Assembly (NCBI GenBank): GCA_020633415.1
Contig: JACKDQ010000009.1
Coordinates: 124,001-188,000 of the forward strand
Reading direction: 5' to 3'
Length of the DNA: 64,000 nucleotides
DNA from: Deltaproteobacteria bacterium
GTDB taxonomy: Bacteria; Myxococcota_A; Polyangia; GCA-2747355
A model generated the notes under the pieces. The model searched no databases, was not told where the DNA came from, and saw only the letters and a program-made list of their open reading frames with translations. Shown one piece after another: positions 51,268-60,221 of this stretch (its first letter is position 1; each line of letters begins with the position of its first letter). Both the position numbers and the translations under genes were made by a program.

Positions 51268-51785
51268 CGTGCCGCCCGTCGCGCAAGCGCGTGGCAGATC
51301 GCCACCGCCATTGCGTCAGCTTCGTCGGCTTGTGGCGCCTGAGTGAGGGCCAACATCGCCGATACCATCCGCTGGATCTGCACCTTGTCGGCCGCACCGT
51401 GACCGGTGATCGCCTTCTTAATCGTCGCCGGGGGGTAGGCCTCGACCGGCACGGCGCGTCGGCCAACGGCGGCCAAGATCGCGCCGCGAGCCTGGCCGAG
51501 TGCCAACGCGCTACGCGCGTTTTTCGAGCTGAAGACATCCTCCACGGCGACCTCCTGCGGCGCAATCCGCGCAACCAGCTCATCGATCTGTTCGGCCAGC
51601 GCTCCCAGGCGACGACTGAGCGTCCAGCGCGACGACAAGCAAATCGTACCACTTTCCAGCACCGAGAGCTGGCGACCGACCTGCAGCAAGGCGGCATAGC
51701 CGGTCTTGTTACTACCGGGGTCGATCCCGAGAATGCGGCGACCGACCGTTGTCGTGGTGTTCGTGCCCGTCGCCAAGCCGGTCAC
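51264..51785 (-). CDS. ruvC: Holliday junction resolvase RuvC
   Basis: Cuts Holliday junctions symmetrically. 173 residues, GTG start overlapping the yebC stop (GTGA). The acidic active site is visible: Asp in ILGIDPGSNKTGYA, Glu in VAVEDVFSSKN and the C-terminal acidic pair in QADEADAMAVAICHAL. An extended Thr-rich N-terminus (TGTNTTTTVG) precedes the first strand; a later start is possible but none has a better SD. Confidence 0.97.
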   Translation of the reverse strand: MTGLATGTNTTTTVGRRILGIDPGSNKTGYAALLQVGRQLSVLESGTICLSSRWTLSRRLGALAEQIDELVARIAPQEVAVEDVFSSKNARSALALGQARGAILAAVGRRAVPVEAYPPATIKKAITGHGAADKVQIQRMVSAMLALTQAPQADEADAMAVAICHALARRAAR

Positions 51786-52531
51786 TGCGAGAGCTGTTCG
51801 AGCAGCTCGTCGTCGATGTCGAAGTTGGCCCAGACGTTTTGGATGTCGTCGAGATCTTCTAGCGCGTTGATCAGCTTAAACAGCACCTCGGCATCACGCC
51901 CCTCAACTTTGACGGTGTTCTGAGGAACCATCGCGGCCTGTGCTGACTCGACGGTCACCCCCGCCACGCGGAGCTTCTCGGCGACCTCATCGACGTCGCT
52001 TGGCGCACACCGCAGTTCGAAAAGCTCACCGTCTTCGCGAACATCTTCGGCGCCAGCTTCGAGCGCTTTGTCCATCAGCGCCTCTTCGTCGGTGCCCTCG
52101 CGAGGTACGACGATCACTCCGGCCTTGTCGAACATCCAGGCCACACAGCCAGACTCGCCCATATTGCCGTTGTGCTTGCTGAACACGTGGCGAACTTCGG
52201 CGACAGTGCGGTTGCGATTGTCGGTCATCGCCTCGACAAAGATCGCCACACCCGCCGGACCGTAACCTTCGTAGGAGATCTCTTCGTACTCGACACCCTC
52301 GAGCTCGCCGGTGCCTCGCTTGATCGCTCGCTCGATGGTGTCATTGGGCATGTTCGCGCCGCGCGCCGCCATCATCGCGCTACGCAGGCGCGGATTGGAA
52401 TTGCCGTCGCCACCACCCATCCGCGCAGCGACAGTGATCTCGCGGATCAGCTTGGTGAAGAGCTTGCCACGCTTGGCGTCGGCAGCGCCCTTTTTGTGCT
52501 TGATCGTGCTCCACTTATTGTGGCCAGACAT
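51782..52531 (-). CDS. yebC: YebC/PmpR family regulatory protein
   Basis: 249-residue member of the YebC family, described as DNA-binding regulators and, more recently, as factors that ease ribosome stalling. It begins MSGHNKWSTIKHKKGAADAK and has GSNPRLRSAMMAARGANMPN, GYGPAGVAIFVEAMTDNRNR and KHNGNMGESGCVAWMFD, all standard. It heads the ruvCAB operon, a very common arrangement. The 144 bases between it and the upstream dehydratase-like gene hold no further gene. Confidence 0.96.
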   Translation of the reverse strand: MSGHNKWSTIKHKKGAADAKRGKLFTKLIREITVAARMGGGDGNSNPRLRSAMMAARGANMPNDTIERAIKRGTGELEGVEYEEISYEGYGPAGVAIFVEAMTDNRNRTVAEVRHVFSKHNGNMGESGCVAWMFDKAGVIVVPREGTDEEALMDKALEAGAEDVREDGELFELRCAPSDVDEVAEKLRVAGVTVESAQAAMVPQNTVKVEGRDAEVLFKLINALEDLDDIQNVWANFDIDDELLEQLSQ

Positions 52532-52675
52532 GCCGCGCTCCTCGTGTATCCCCCAAGGGGTACCACAGCCAGCGGGCTATCGGCAAGTGTGCGTAACCGC
52601 TCCGAAAGTCAGCGAAGAATCGGACGTTCTTCCGCGCGTCGACGGCAACCGGCAGTCAGCTCTGCCACGTCTACG

Positions 52676-54394
52676 CTAGAACGCAAGCCAGCTCGCTACA
52701 CGGCTTGCTACCCGGCTTAGCGGCTGCTGGCGCAGCTTGGCCAGTGCGTGTGCGGCGTTGGCTGCCGTCCCTGCGACCTGATGGGCCGGATAACGCAACG
52801 CGGGCAGCGCCGCGAGCCAACCCTTGAGCTGCTCGTGGTCGATTCCCAGTTCGCCGAGGGTCCGCTCGTACTCGCTGGCCGCCGCCTGACGCGCCTTGAA
52901 CAGGTCCATCTGCACGCGGCTCTGCACGTTAACCGCACCATCGCCGGTGGTCTCGATCGCGGTAAAGATCGCCTCCGGGTACTTGTTGCTGATCAGCGAC
53001 TGAATGCCGTCAGAAACACCCGATGAAGGCATGCAACCGAACGGCTTGACGCTGATCACCATGTGGGCCTTTTTCTTTTTGGCCGTCTGGATCAGTTTGC
53101 CGACTTCCATGTGGCCCTCGCCGCCACGCAGATGGTTGTCGTAGTACTGATGAGAGATCGTCGCGATCTCCTCCATGTCGGGCAGCTTGTAGCCGTTGAG
53201 TCCAGTCATCAGCGAAAGCGCCTTAAACACGCTGCGCAGCAGCACCTCGGCCACCGTCAAAGTCACCAGCTTCTTTTGGATGTTCTTGCCAGCCAGCCCA
53301 CTTTTCGGATCACTGTCGTCCTGGCGTAGCGTCATTCGGCGCTTGGTATCCCAGCGGTGCTGCCAGATGTTGTAAAGCAGCCATGCCGTGACTAACTGCA
53401 CGTCGACCTCGGCGCCCTCCTGCTCGAGGAAGCGTTGCAGCTTGTAATTGCCGTCGCCCTCGGTGGTCATCGCCCAAAACTCGCCGATGATCGAAACCTT
53501 CGGCTTGGCCTGGGTGCGATCGACCTTGACGCGCGATAGTACGCGGCGAGCGCGAAACAGCGCCGGAATGATGCTCTTCTGTTGCCGCAGCGCCGTGGCC
53601 ACCAACTCGCGCGCTTCGTATAGCGCTTTGTCCGTCGAGCCTGCCTCAACTTCGTAGGGGCGCAACCGATAGCCGATCGCGTTGAGAATGTCGCCGACCA
53701 TCAGCGACTTGAGCATTCCGGCGAAAAACTTCGGATTGAGCTCGAGGCCGGCAGCCTCACCGGTGGCCTGTTTGAGCCCGCCCTGCTGCTGAAACAGCAT
53801 CACACGAAAGCCGTCGAATCCAGCATCGCGCAGCGCCTTGCGATATTCGGTAACGTAGGTGCCAAAGCGACAGGGTCCGCAAGAGCCCGCGGTAAGAAAA
53901 ACGTAGCGGTCGACGATCTCTTCGGGCGTCAGCCCCTTTTCGTCGCGCAACTTCATCAAGGTCAACACCAGATTGCCGACGGTGAAATAGGTCGGGTTGC
54001 ACTGACCGCGGTTGCCGAACTCCTTGCCCACGCGCAGGGCTTCGTTGTCCGGCACCTGCAGCGCTTCGACTGTGTAGCCGAGACCATCGAATGCCGCCGC
54101 GACCAAGTAGTCTTGCGCGACCGTCAAGCCGCCGATCAGCAGCGTCGTCTTCTCGCGCTGGTCACGGGTGAATTTCTGTGGGTTGGCATCGAACCAGTGC
54201 TCGGCCTTCTTCTCGACAATACCCAAGCGCTCGCGCTCGCGAGCTTCGAACTGGGCGAGCTCACGCTCGATCGCCGCGTCCGAGAGGGCTTCGGCTGTCG
54301 CTTGATCGATCGGGTCAGAAGTCAGCACATCAAGCAGCTGCTGCCCGACCTGCGCGGACCGTGATCGCGCTATTTCGGCTGGACCACCAAGCAT
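52676..54394 (-). CDS. 2-hydroxyacyl-CoA dehydratase-type protein (HgdB-like)
   Basis: 572-residue protein, AGGAG 6 bases before the ATG. It resembles the dehydratase-like subunits paired with CoA-enzyme activases: GNRGQCNPTYFTVGNLV, TAGSCGPCRFGTYVTEYRK and VKPFGCMPSSGVSDGIQS hold Cys residues likely to bind a [4Fe-4S] cluster. In related organisms this region is often fused to the activase; here it is a separate gene 21 bases after the 1248-residue activase gene. The pair would use ATP-driven low-potential electrons for a difficult reduction or dehydration; the substrate is unknown. Confidence 0.85.
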   Translation of the reverse strand: MLGGPAEIARSRSAQVGQQLLDVLTSDPIDQATAEALSDAAIERELAQFEARERERLGIVEKKAEHWFDANPQKFTRDQREKTTLLIGGLTVAQDYLVAAAFDGLGYTVEALQVPDNEALRVGKEFGNRGQCNPTYFTVGNLVLTLMKLRDEKGLTPEEIVDRYVFLTAGSCGPCRFGTYVTEYRKALRDAGFDGFRVMLFQQQGGLKQATGEAAGLELNPKFFAGMLKSLMVGDILNAIGYRLRPYEVEAGSTDKALYEARELVATALRQQKSIIPALFRARRVLSRVKVDRTQAKPKVSIIGEFWAMTTEGDGNYKLQRFLEQEGAEVDVQLVTAWLLYNIWQHRWDTKRRMTLRQDDSDPKSGLAGKNIQKKLVTLTVAEVLLRSVFKALSLMTGLNGYKLPDMEEIATISHQYYDNHLRGGEGHMEVGKLIQTAKKKKAHMVISVKPFGCMPSSGVSDGIQSLISNKYPEAIFTAIETTGDGAVNVQSRVQMDLFKARQAAASEYERTLGELGIDHEQLKGWLAALPALRYPAHQVAGTAANAAHALAKLRQQPLSRVASRVASWLAF

Positions 54395-54415
54395 CGTTTT
54401 CTCCTGTGCCTTGCG

Positions 54416-57400
54416 CTATCCGTTGGCGGCAGAAGCGCCGCTACGTCGTTGAGGGGTTGGCTTTGCAGTAACAAACGGCATATCCGCCCGATCGGGCGAT
54501 AGCGACGGACGAATTGCGGCCTTGGGCTGCATCACGACTTCAAGCTCTTCGGGCGGCAGCGGCGCGATATCCTGGTCGACGAGCTCCTCGGAGAAGGCCG
54601 GCAACACGGGATCCTCTGCCAGGTACTCACCGTAAGCGCCGTCCATTTCGCGCAGTCGCCGACCGGTCTCGTCGGCACGCGCGACCAACGCCGCCTGCTG
54701 CGCCCGACGCTGGCCGAGCAGCTCTTGCCGCTTCTCGGCGACCCGCCGCTCGAGCTCGCCGCGTTTGTCGGCGAGATCCTGAAGCTCCTCGCGATAGCGG
54801 GTCAGCGTGTGGGCGTAGGTCTTGACGCGGATCTTTATCGACCCACCGGGTTTGTTGGCGTCGATGTCGTGCAACGCCGAGTACGGCGTGTGGGTCGAAG
54901 AGATGATGCTGTCGATCAAACCGTAGGTCGGCGCGTCGTGACCGCATTTGAAACTCGAGAGGTCGAGGACGACGACATGCGGGTGGCGCGCGGCAAACTT
55001 AGCCGCCCAGACCTTCTGTACACTGTTGGTCGAGTAGTTTTCCGGCCAAACATCGGAGACCGAGAGCGGCGTGTCGATCAAGCCACGCTCGAGATCGTCG
55101 GCAAAGAAGCGCTTGAGCCAAACCGGATCCTTGGGCAACGAACGGATCGAAAGGATCGGGTAGCCCAGCGCTTGAAACTCTTCGAGCACGCCGTGGTTCA
55201 GCCCCGGGTCGTTGTGGTAGGGCCGCGAGAGCAACAGTACGCCGACGCCGTTGTCGGCCTCGAGCTGTTCGAGGATCTCGCGGCCGCGTCGCTGCATTTC
55301 CTCATCAAACTGCCGCAGCGCGCGAAAGGCCTGATCGACCGCCCAGTCGTTTTCGTCCTCGGTAATACCGAGTCGCGGGCCCCAGGTCTCGAACATCTGA
55401 CGCTTGAAGTAGTTCGGCTCGGTGAGGATCACCGATGAATCGACGTACTCCAGACCCGCACGCTCAAAAAAGTCGACGTCTTTGGTGAACGCCGCCTTGA
55501 GCACGTTCGGCGCGCCGGCGACGATCGGGCATGCCGTAGAGTCCTGTGCGCCTTCGACGAAGGTCGGCATCTTGACGATCGACGGGAAGAAGATGTAGTC
55601 GAGCGGCTTCTTCTCGTGCTTGACGAATATCAGATTGTGGACGTGCGCCTGAGTTACCTTTGAGGGGTAGCAGGGGTCGATCGAGCCGTACTTGCCACCT
55701 TCGGCCCAAAGCTCCTCGGAGGTGTAATCAGAAAAGACGATGTTTTGGCGCTCTAGTCCGAGGCTCTCGAAATAGGTCCGCCAAATCGGCCCCGTCGAAT
55801 AGATGTTGAGCACGCGCGGGATGCCGACGCGCACCTCGCGCAGACGCGCTTCGTTCTTTGAGCGCAAAAATGGCCGCCGCACTGCTCGGCGCTTAACGCG
55901 GCCAAACAGCCCCTGGGTCACTTCGACGTCGTCGACCAGTTGGCCATCGGCGGGCATCGGCTCGGGCTCGTAAAACGAGCGAAACGCCAGCTTGGATTCA
56001 TAGTCGACGAGGTTCGGGTAGCGCGCTTTGAGCTGCTTGCGCTCGGCAGTCAACGCCTTGAGCGCGTCTTTGGACTCGACGGTGCCCTTTTCGCAGGAAA
56101 AGCCCGAGATGTAGCGACTGGTCTTGCCGTCGGGGGTCTCGGTATCGATGAAGGTGCGCGAACAGAGATTAGGACAGAAGTTGCAGCGCGTCTCTTCGTC
56201 GTTCTTCGTAGTGTACGCGATGTCGATCGCTGCATCGAGGCCGATAAAGGTCGAGTAGCCGCGGCGCTTGACGACGCGCAACGTCTCGACCGCCGCGCCG
56301 ATCGCGCCGGCTTCGCCGGGATGCGGATGAACGTTGACCGTCGCATCGGGCACGCGCTGCATGATGTAGTCGACCTGTGCTTTGACCGCCGCCAGGTTGT
56401 ACTGCGTCCCGCCCTGAAGCACGTAATGCGTGCCGAGTTGGGCCATGCGCGGGATCTGCACGACGTATTGCCAAACGTTCTTCGGCAAGACCATCGCCAA
56501 GCCAGCGAGCAGCTCCTCTTTCGAATATCCTTCCTTTTGGAAGTTCACGCGGTCGGCGTCGAGAAAGACCGCACAGCCGTAACTGAAGGTCGGCGAAAGC
56601 TGTGCGTTGAATGCCGTCTCGGCATAGTCGGTGACCTTGATGCCGAATTGGTCGGCCATCGCTTGGAGCAGCATGCCATTGCCCGCCGAGCACTGGTTGG
56701 ACAGGCGAAAATTGCGAATCTCGCCGTTGACCATGAACAAGACTTTGATGTCTTGGCCGCCGATGTCGCAGATCACGTCGACCTTACCGAAGTACTTGGT
56801 CGCCGCCATCATATGGGCCACAGTCTCGACGATGTTGCAGTCCGCGGACATCGACTCCTGCAACACGTCGGCGGCATAGCCGGTGGCGCCAAAGCCGATC
56901 ACGTCGACCGTCGCCCCCTGCTCGAGCACCCAGGTGCGAATCTTGGCGAGCAGCTCTTTGGTGTCGGCGATCGGGTTGCCCTTAGAGAGCTGGTATTGCT
57001 TGCAGAGCACCTCGCCCTCTTCGTCGATCAACACCGCCTTGGACGAAGTCGATCCGCCATCGACGCCGATCACCCCGCGCACGACTTGACCGGGCTGGAG
57101 CTTGGCCGGCGAGAACAGCGGAATGTTGTAACGCTCGCGAAACTGCTGGAGCTGAGCGTCGTCTTCGACGAGCGGCGGACCAGCGCTGTCACCGAGCTTG
57201 GCACTACGACCTTCGCTGATGAAGTGCTTGAGCGCGTCGAGGCCACGGTAACGGCCAACTTCGGCGGGCTCGTGCATGCCGTAGATCACCGCACCGAAGG
57301 CCGCATAAAGGTCCGAATTCTGCGGCACGAAGATCAGCTCTTGCAGCGGCACATCCTTGGGGTAGTCATAGCCACGCGAGGCCCAGGTCTCGGGGATGCG

Positions 57401-58162
57401 CTGACGCCAACAGGACTGCAAAAACGGCAGATAGGTATTGGGGCCGCCGAGCAAACAGACCTTATGGCGAAGCGTGTTGCCGCGGGTCAAGACCGAGAGA
57501 TTTTGCATCACGATCGCGTCGGCCAAAGAACACATGATCTCCGGCGACGGAATGCCCGACTTGACCAGGTTGACGATATCCGTCTCGGCAAACACACCAC
57601 ACTTGGCGGCGACGTGATGCAACTTGGAGTCGTCCCACTGCAGTCGGCCGACTTCCTCGTGGGCCATGCCGACCTTAATCACACATTTGTCGATCGTCGC
57701 GCCGGTGCCCGAGGCACACTTGTCGTTCATCGATGCGATCGCGCGCTTGTCGCCAGTCTGCTTGTTCTCTTTGTAAATGATGATCTTGGCGTCTTGCCCG
57801 CCGAGCTCGATCACGCTGCCCACATCCGGATGCAGCTGATCGACAGCCATCGTCACCGCGTTGACTTCCTGGACGAACTTCGCGCCCAGCGGCTCACGCA
57901 GTGGCCCCGAACCCGAGCCGGTGATGAACACCCGGATGTTGTCGGCCGCGATGTCGGAAAACTGGTCACCGATCGCCACCAGAAGCTCCAACACCTTTTC
58001 CGCTTGCCGGGTTTCGTGACGCTGGTAGTCCGACCAGAGGATCGCCTTGGTCGTTGGATCGACGACCACCGCCTTGACCGTCGTCGACCCAACATCGATG
58101 CCGATGATCATCTGGTCGCCGGTCAGTCGCGCGCGAGCACTCATTTCATCTTGCGGACGCAT
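54416..58162 (-). CDS. Double-ASKHA acyl-CoA dehydratase activase with DUF2229-type region
   Basis: 1248 residues from ATG 58162, chosen because AAGGA lies 8 bases upstream and because the first in-frame ATG (58195) falls inside the promoter. It holds two BcrAD/HgdC-type ATPase domains: the first with IIGIDVGSTTVKAVVVD, NDKCASGTGATIDKC and AAKCGVFAETDIV (Cys ligands as in HgdC), the second with VIGVDGGSTSSKAVLID, NQCSAGNGMLLQAM and YGCAVFLDADRVNF. After a CNFCPNLCSR cysteine motif comes a DUF2229-like part (GIPRVLNIYSTGPIWRTYFE). A Lys/Arg/Glu coiled coil and Pro-rich tail end it. Such archerase-like ATPases inject low-potential electrons into a partner, here the next gene. Physiological substrate unknown. 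Confidence 0.88.
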   Translation of the reverse strand: MRPQDEMSARARLTGDQMIIGIDVGSTTVKAVVVDPTTKAILWSDYQRHETRQAEKVLELLVAIGDQFSDIAADNIRVFITGSGSGPLREPLGAKFVQEVNAVTMAVDQLHPDVGSVIELGGQDAKIIIYKENKQTGDKRAIASMNDKCASGTGATIDKCVIKVGMAHEEVGRLQWDDSKLHHVAAKCGVFAETDIVNLVKSGIPSPEIMCSLADAIVMQNLSVLTRGNTLRHKVCLLGGPNTYLPFLQSCWRQRIPETWASRGYDYPKDVPLQELIFVPQNSDLYAAFGAVIYGMHEPAEVGRYRGLDALKHFISEGRSAKLGDSAGPPLVEDDAQLQQFRERYNIPLFSPAKLQPGQVVRGVIGVDGGSTSSKAVLIDEEGEVLCKQYQLSKGNPIADTKELLAKIRTWVLEQGATVDVIGFGATGYAADVLQESMSADCNIVETVAHMMAATKYFGKVDVICDIGGQDIKVLFMVNGEIRNFRLSNQCSAGNGMLLQAMADQFGIKVTDYAETAFNAQLSPTFSYGCAVFLDADRVNFQKEGYSKEELLAGLAMVLPKNVWQYVVQIPRMAQLGTHYVLQGGTQYNLAAVKAQVDYIMQRVPDATVNVHPHPGEAGAIGAAVETLRVVKRRGYSTFIGLDAAIDIAYTTKNDEETRCNFCPNLCSRTFIDTETPDGKTSRYISGFSCEKGTVESKDALKALTAERKQLKARYPNLVDYESKLAFRSFYEPEPMPADGQLVDDVEVTQGLFGRVKRRAVRRPFLRSKNEARLREVRVGIPRVLNIYSTGPIWRTYFESLGLERQNIVFSDYTSEELWAEGGKYGSIDPCYPSKVTQAHVHNLIFVKHEKKPLDYIFFPSIVKMPTFVEGAQDSTACPIVAGAPNVLKAAFTKDVDFFERAGLEYVDSSVILTEPNYFKRQMFETWGPRLGITEDENDWAVDQAFRALRQFDEEMQRRGREILEQLEADNGVGVLLLSRPYHNDPGLNHGVLEEFQALGYPILSIRSLPKDPVWLKRFFADDLERGLIDTPLSVSDVWPENYSTNSVQKVWAAKFAARHPHVVVLDLSSFKCGHDAPTYGLIDSIISSTHTPYSALHDIDANKPGGSIKIRVKTYAHTLTRYREELQDLADKRGELERRVAEKRQELLGQRRAQQAALVARADETGRRLREMDGAYGEYLAEDPVLPAFSEELVDQDIAPLPPEELEVVMQPKAAIRPSLSPDRADMPFVTAKPTPQRRSGASAANG

Positions 58163-58192
58163 AGCTGTTGTCCTTCGTTGTTGACCGCCAGT

Positions 58193-58221
58193 CATCTAGA
58201 CTGACATGTCAGTCTAGTCAA
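58193..58221 (-). promoter_or_regulatory. Promoter with perfect 22-bp palindromic operator
   Basis: A perfect 22-bp palindrome lies at 58196-58217 (half site tgtcagtctag, read outward from the centre). On the minus strand TTGACT (58221-58216) and TAGATG (58198-58193) flank it with a 17-base spacer, so the palindrome sits exactly between -35 and -10 of the activase gene. The core actgacatgtcagt resembles operators of TetR-family repressors. No TetR gene is in the window. Confidence 0.8.
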
Positions 58222-58405
58222 AATCTGCCCTAAATAGCAACGATCATGTTCTGTTTAAATCGGGCGCCTCGAGCGTGGCGCTGACCGATCGGTTGCCGCC
58301 AACCGGCGACCGGGGAAAACAGACCAACAGGTTGGAATAATGCTGTTTGTCGGCGGGCGTGCTGTCTCGCTCAAGCGCCGGCCGCGTCGCGGGAAACGAA
58401 CGGGG

Positions 58406-59125
58406 CTACGGGGCCGCGGGCAGCGGGTAATCGGTAAAACAACGCTGCCAGATTCGCCGACCGTAGGCTTCGAGCAGCGCGAAATCTTCAACCGCGTTGC
58501 GGATCGGCGAGTCGAAGCCGCTCCAGAAGATGCCAGCGAAGAACGCGCAGGCGACGGCATCGATCGACGTCGGCTGATCGCCGAGGACAAAGGGCTTGTC
58601 GCCGAGGATCGTCGCCAAGGCGCGAAAGTCAGCGGCGCCCAGCGCCGTGATCTCGGCTGCGCTATAACGGCCGGTGCCCTGGGCGTCAAGCTGCCCGCGA
58701 ATCGCCTTGCGGATGCTTTTCATCACCCACCAACCGAGCAGCGGCGGCAGCTTGCTGCGCATCGCCGCGCTGTAGTGGGCAAAGCCACGCGGCGCGATCC
58801 AATGTTCGTAGCCGCCGACCCAGTAGGTGCCCTCCTCCAGCATCCGGCGCAACACGTGTGCGGTCGCCCGCTGCTCGGCGCTCAGCCCGCCGTCGAGCCG
58901 ATCGCCGTATCGCTCGACGAGGTACTCGATGATCAACTGCGAGTCGGCGACGACGGTCGCGCCGTCTTCGATCCAGGGCACCTTGTTGCGCGGCCCGTTC
59001 TTCGGCGAGCCCAGCTTGACCTGATACTCGATCTCCGCCAGGCGCAGGTGGGCTTCGAGCTTGACGCAAAACGGGCTGACACTCGGCAAACCAAAACCTG
59101 GCGGCGCTTTGTAGAGGATGATCAC
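58406..59125 (-). CDS. Glutathione S-transferase-like protein (Fax/metaxin type)
   Basis: 239-residue protein from GTG 59125 (GGAG upstream). A TTG at 59155 is unlikely because it falls within the poly-T of the preceding terminator. The thioredoxin-like N-terminus (IILYKAPPGFGLPSVSPFC, NKVPWIEDGATVVADSQLII) and an all-helical C-terminal domain (LGDKPFVLGDQPTSIDAVA) match GST proteins related to failed-axon-connections/metaxin. Substrate and role are unknown. It precedes the activase gene by 243 bases on the same strand; the intervening stretch holds only the operator-promoter and a weak 6-bp hairpin. Confidence 0.82.
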   Translation of the reverse strand: MIILYKAPPGFGLPSVSPFCVKLEAHLRLAEIEYQVKLGSPKNGPRNKVPWIEDGATVVADSQLIIEYLVERYGDRLDGGLSAEQRATAHVLRRMLEEGTYWVGGYEHWIAPRGFAHYSAAMRSKLPPLLGWWVMKSIRKAIRGQLDAQGTGRYSAAEITALGAADFRALATILGDKPFVLGDQPTSIDAVACAFFAGIFWSGFDSPIRNAVEDFALLEAYGRRIWQRCFTDYPLPAAP

Positions 59126-59153
59126 CGCGTGCTCCGCTCGGGGTGTTGAAGAC

Positions 59154-59183
59154 AAAAAAAAGCCCGGCCACCTGGGCCGGGCT
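59154..59183 (-). terminator. Rho-independent terminator of the 59210-59857 lipoprotein gene
   Basis: Nine-base stem (59161-59169 with 59175-59183, loop 5 bases), G/C-rich. On the minus strand it is followed by a run of seven to eight T residues (59161-59154). It lies 26 bases after the stop of the lipoprotein gene. Confidence 0.95.
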
Positions 59184-59209
59184 TTCAGACTACGTTAGCA
59201 GCTCACCGC

Positions 59210-59857
59210 CTACTTCTTGACGATCTTGTAACCGTACCATACGAACGGTGTCCCTGGATTATAGCGGAAGTTCGCATTGCCCGGGCAGTCGGCTGCAAGC
59301 GTATCTTTGACCAGCGTGAAGGTCATCTCTTTACAATCAGCCGAGAACGCGACGGTGTACTCGCCCGGCTTGCCCTTGCAGAGGTGGTCGGTCTTCGTGG
59401 TCTGACCGTTCTCCAGCTGCTGCTGGCCAATTACGACCAGCGTGTTGTTGACGAAGGTATAGGTGCCGTAAAGGATGCGGGCTGCCGGCAGCTTGGACAC
59501 GTCAAAGTTGTACTCGGTGGCGCTGGTGAAGTTGAGCGGGACTGGAAGTGTATTGGGTCCGGCCACGATCTGGATATCCCAGTTGCCCTGGATGCTGCAG
59601 GCCGGTGCGGCGTCGGGCTTCGGACCCACGTCGGGCTTCGGACCGGCGTCGACCGGCGCCGCATCGACGGTGGTCGTGGCATCGGTGGTCATCTTCGCGT
59701 CGGTGGTCGTCGCGTCAGTGGTCGTCTTCGCGTCGGTGGTCGTCTTCGCGTCGGTTACCGCAGCGTCTTTTTTCGGGGGCGTGGTGTCGTCGTCGTCGCA
59801 AGCGCCAACAAATGCGAGCGCAGCGCCGCAAAGCAGAGCCAGTGCAAATTTCCTCAT
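59210..59857 (-). CDS. Lipoprotein with Thr/Asp/Ala repeat linker
   Basis: 215-residue exported protein from ATG 59857 with GGAGGAG close upstream; the in-frame opening continues to 60109 without support. The signal MRKFALALLCGAALAFVGAC ends in a GAC lipobox, followed by DDDD, an acidic inner-membrane-avoidance-like run, then a linker of about 45 residues made of TDAKTT and TTDA repeats and a PKPD repeat. The C-terminal domain (SIQGNWDIQIVAGPNTLPVP to YGYKIVKK) is a small beta-rich fold with four Cys that resembles lipocalin-like ligand or stress lipoproteins, but the family is not certain. It has its own promoter and terminator, so it is a single-gene unit. Confidence 0.82.
   Translation of the reverse strand: MRKFALALLCGAALAFVGACDDDDTTPPKKDAAVTDAKTTTDAKTTTDATTTDAKMTTDATTTVDAAPVDAGPKPDVGPKPDAAPACSIQGNWDIQIVAGPNTLPVPLNFTSATEYNFDVSKLPAARILYGTYTFVNNTLVVIGQQQLENGQTTKTDHLCKGKPGEYTVAFSADCKEMTFTLVKDTLAADCPGNANFRYNPGTPFVWYGYKIVKK
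59697..59756 (-). repeat. 15-18 bp tandem repeat in lipoprotein linker
   Basis: Read on the plus strand, units of gcgtcggtggtcgtc(ttc) start at 59697, 59712 and 59730, with a partial copy at 59748. They encode the TDAKTT linker repeats and stay in frame. Confidence 0.85.
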
Positions 59858-59969
59858 GGTTGTCTCCTCCAAATTGAATAGGCCTACGGCGATGCGAAGG
59901 CAAAACATTGATCTGAAACGCACGGTTACAGCGATACCGATCAATTTATTTCTTTGTACTTGTGGCCAG

Positions 59970-59997
59970 ATATTAAGGCAGTGCTGAGCAGTTTCAA
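59970..59997 (-). promoter_or_regulatory. Probable promoter of the 59210-59857 lipoprotein gene
   Basis: On the minus strand TTGAAA (59997-59992), 16 bases, TAATAT (59975-59970), about 113 bases upstream of the start codon. Both hexamers are close to consensus and lie in an A/T-rich patch. The 364-base gap 59858-60221 also contains tgttaa/ttaaca (6-bp inverted repeat near 60155) and a 7-bp repeat (60187-60193, 60214-60220); it holds no gene. Confidence 0.6.
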
Positions 59998-60221
59998 GTT
60001 CTTTTATTCGCCAAAGGGCTGATTGGCGGGCAAATTGGGCCGAAAACCGCCCAAACCACCCTGTGACTTGCCGCACGGGTAGATCCCGTGCGTGCGCCAT
60101 GGGTATCAACCGTGGCCAGCTCAGCCTCGATCCACCCAGGTTTTGCGATTTGATGTTAATTAGTTAACACACGGGAGACGGCGTAGCCCACGAGCCCGCT
60201 TTGAACCCGCGCGTCGTGGGA

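Noticed and set aside
55940..58204. Long open frame (754 codons) on the plus strand opposite the activase gene
   Set aside because: The minus strand encodes conserved ASKHA motifs throughout. The plus-strand product is His/Arg/Asp-rich without domain motifs, as expected from GC-rich mirror frames.
59858..60109. N-terminal extension of the Thr/Asp-repeat lipoprotein
   Set aside because: The extension lacks coding character, contains the predicted promoter, and would place the lipoprotein signal inside the protein.
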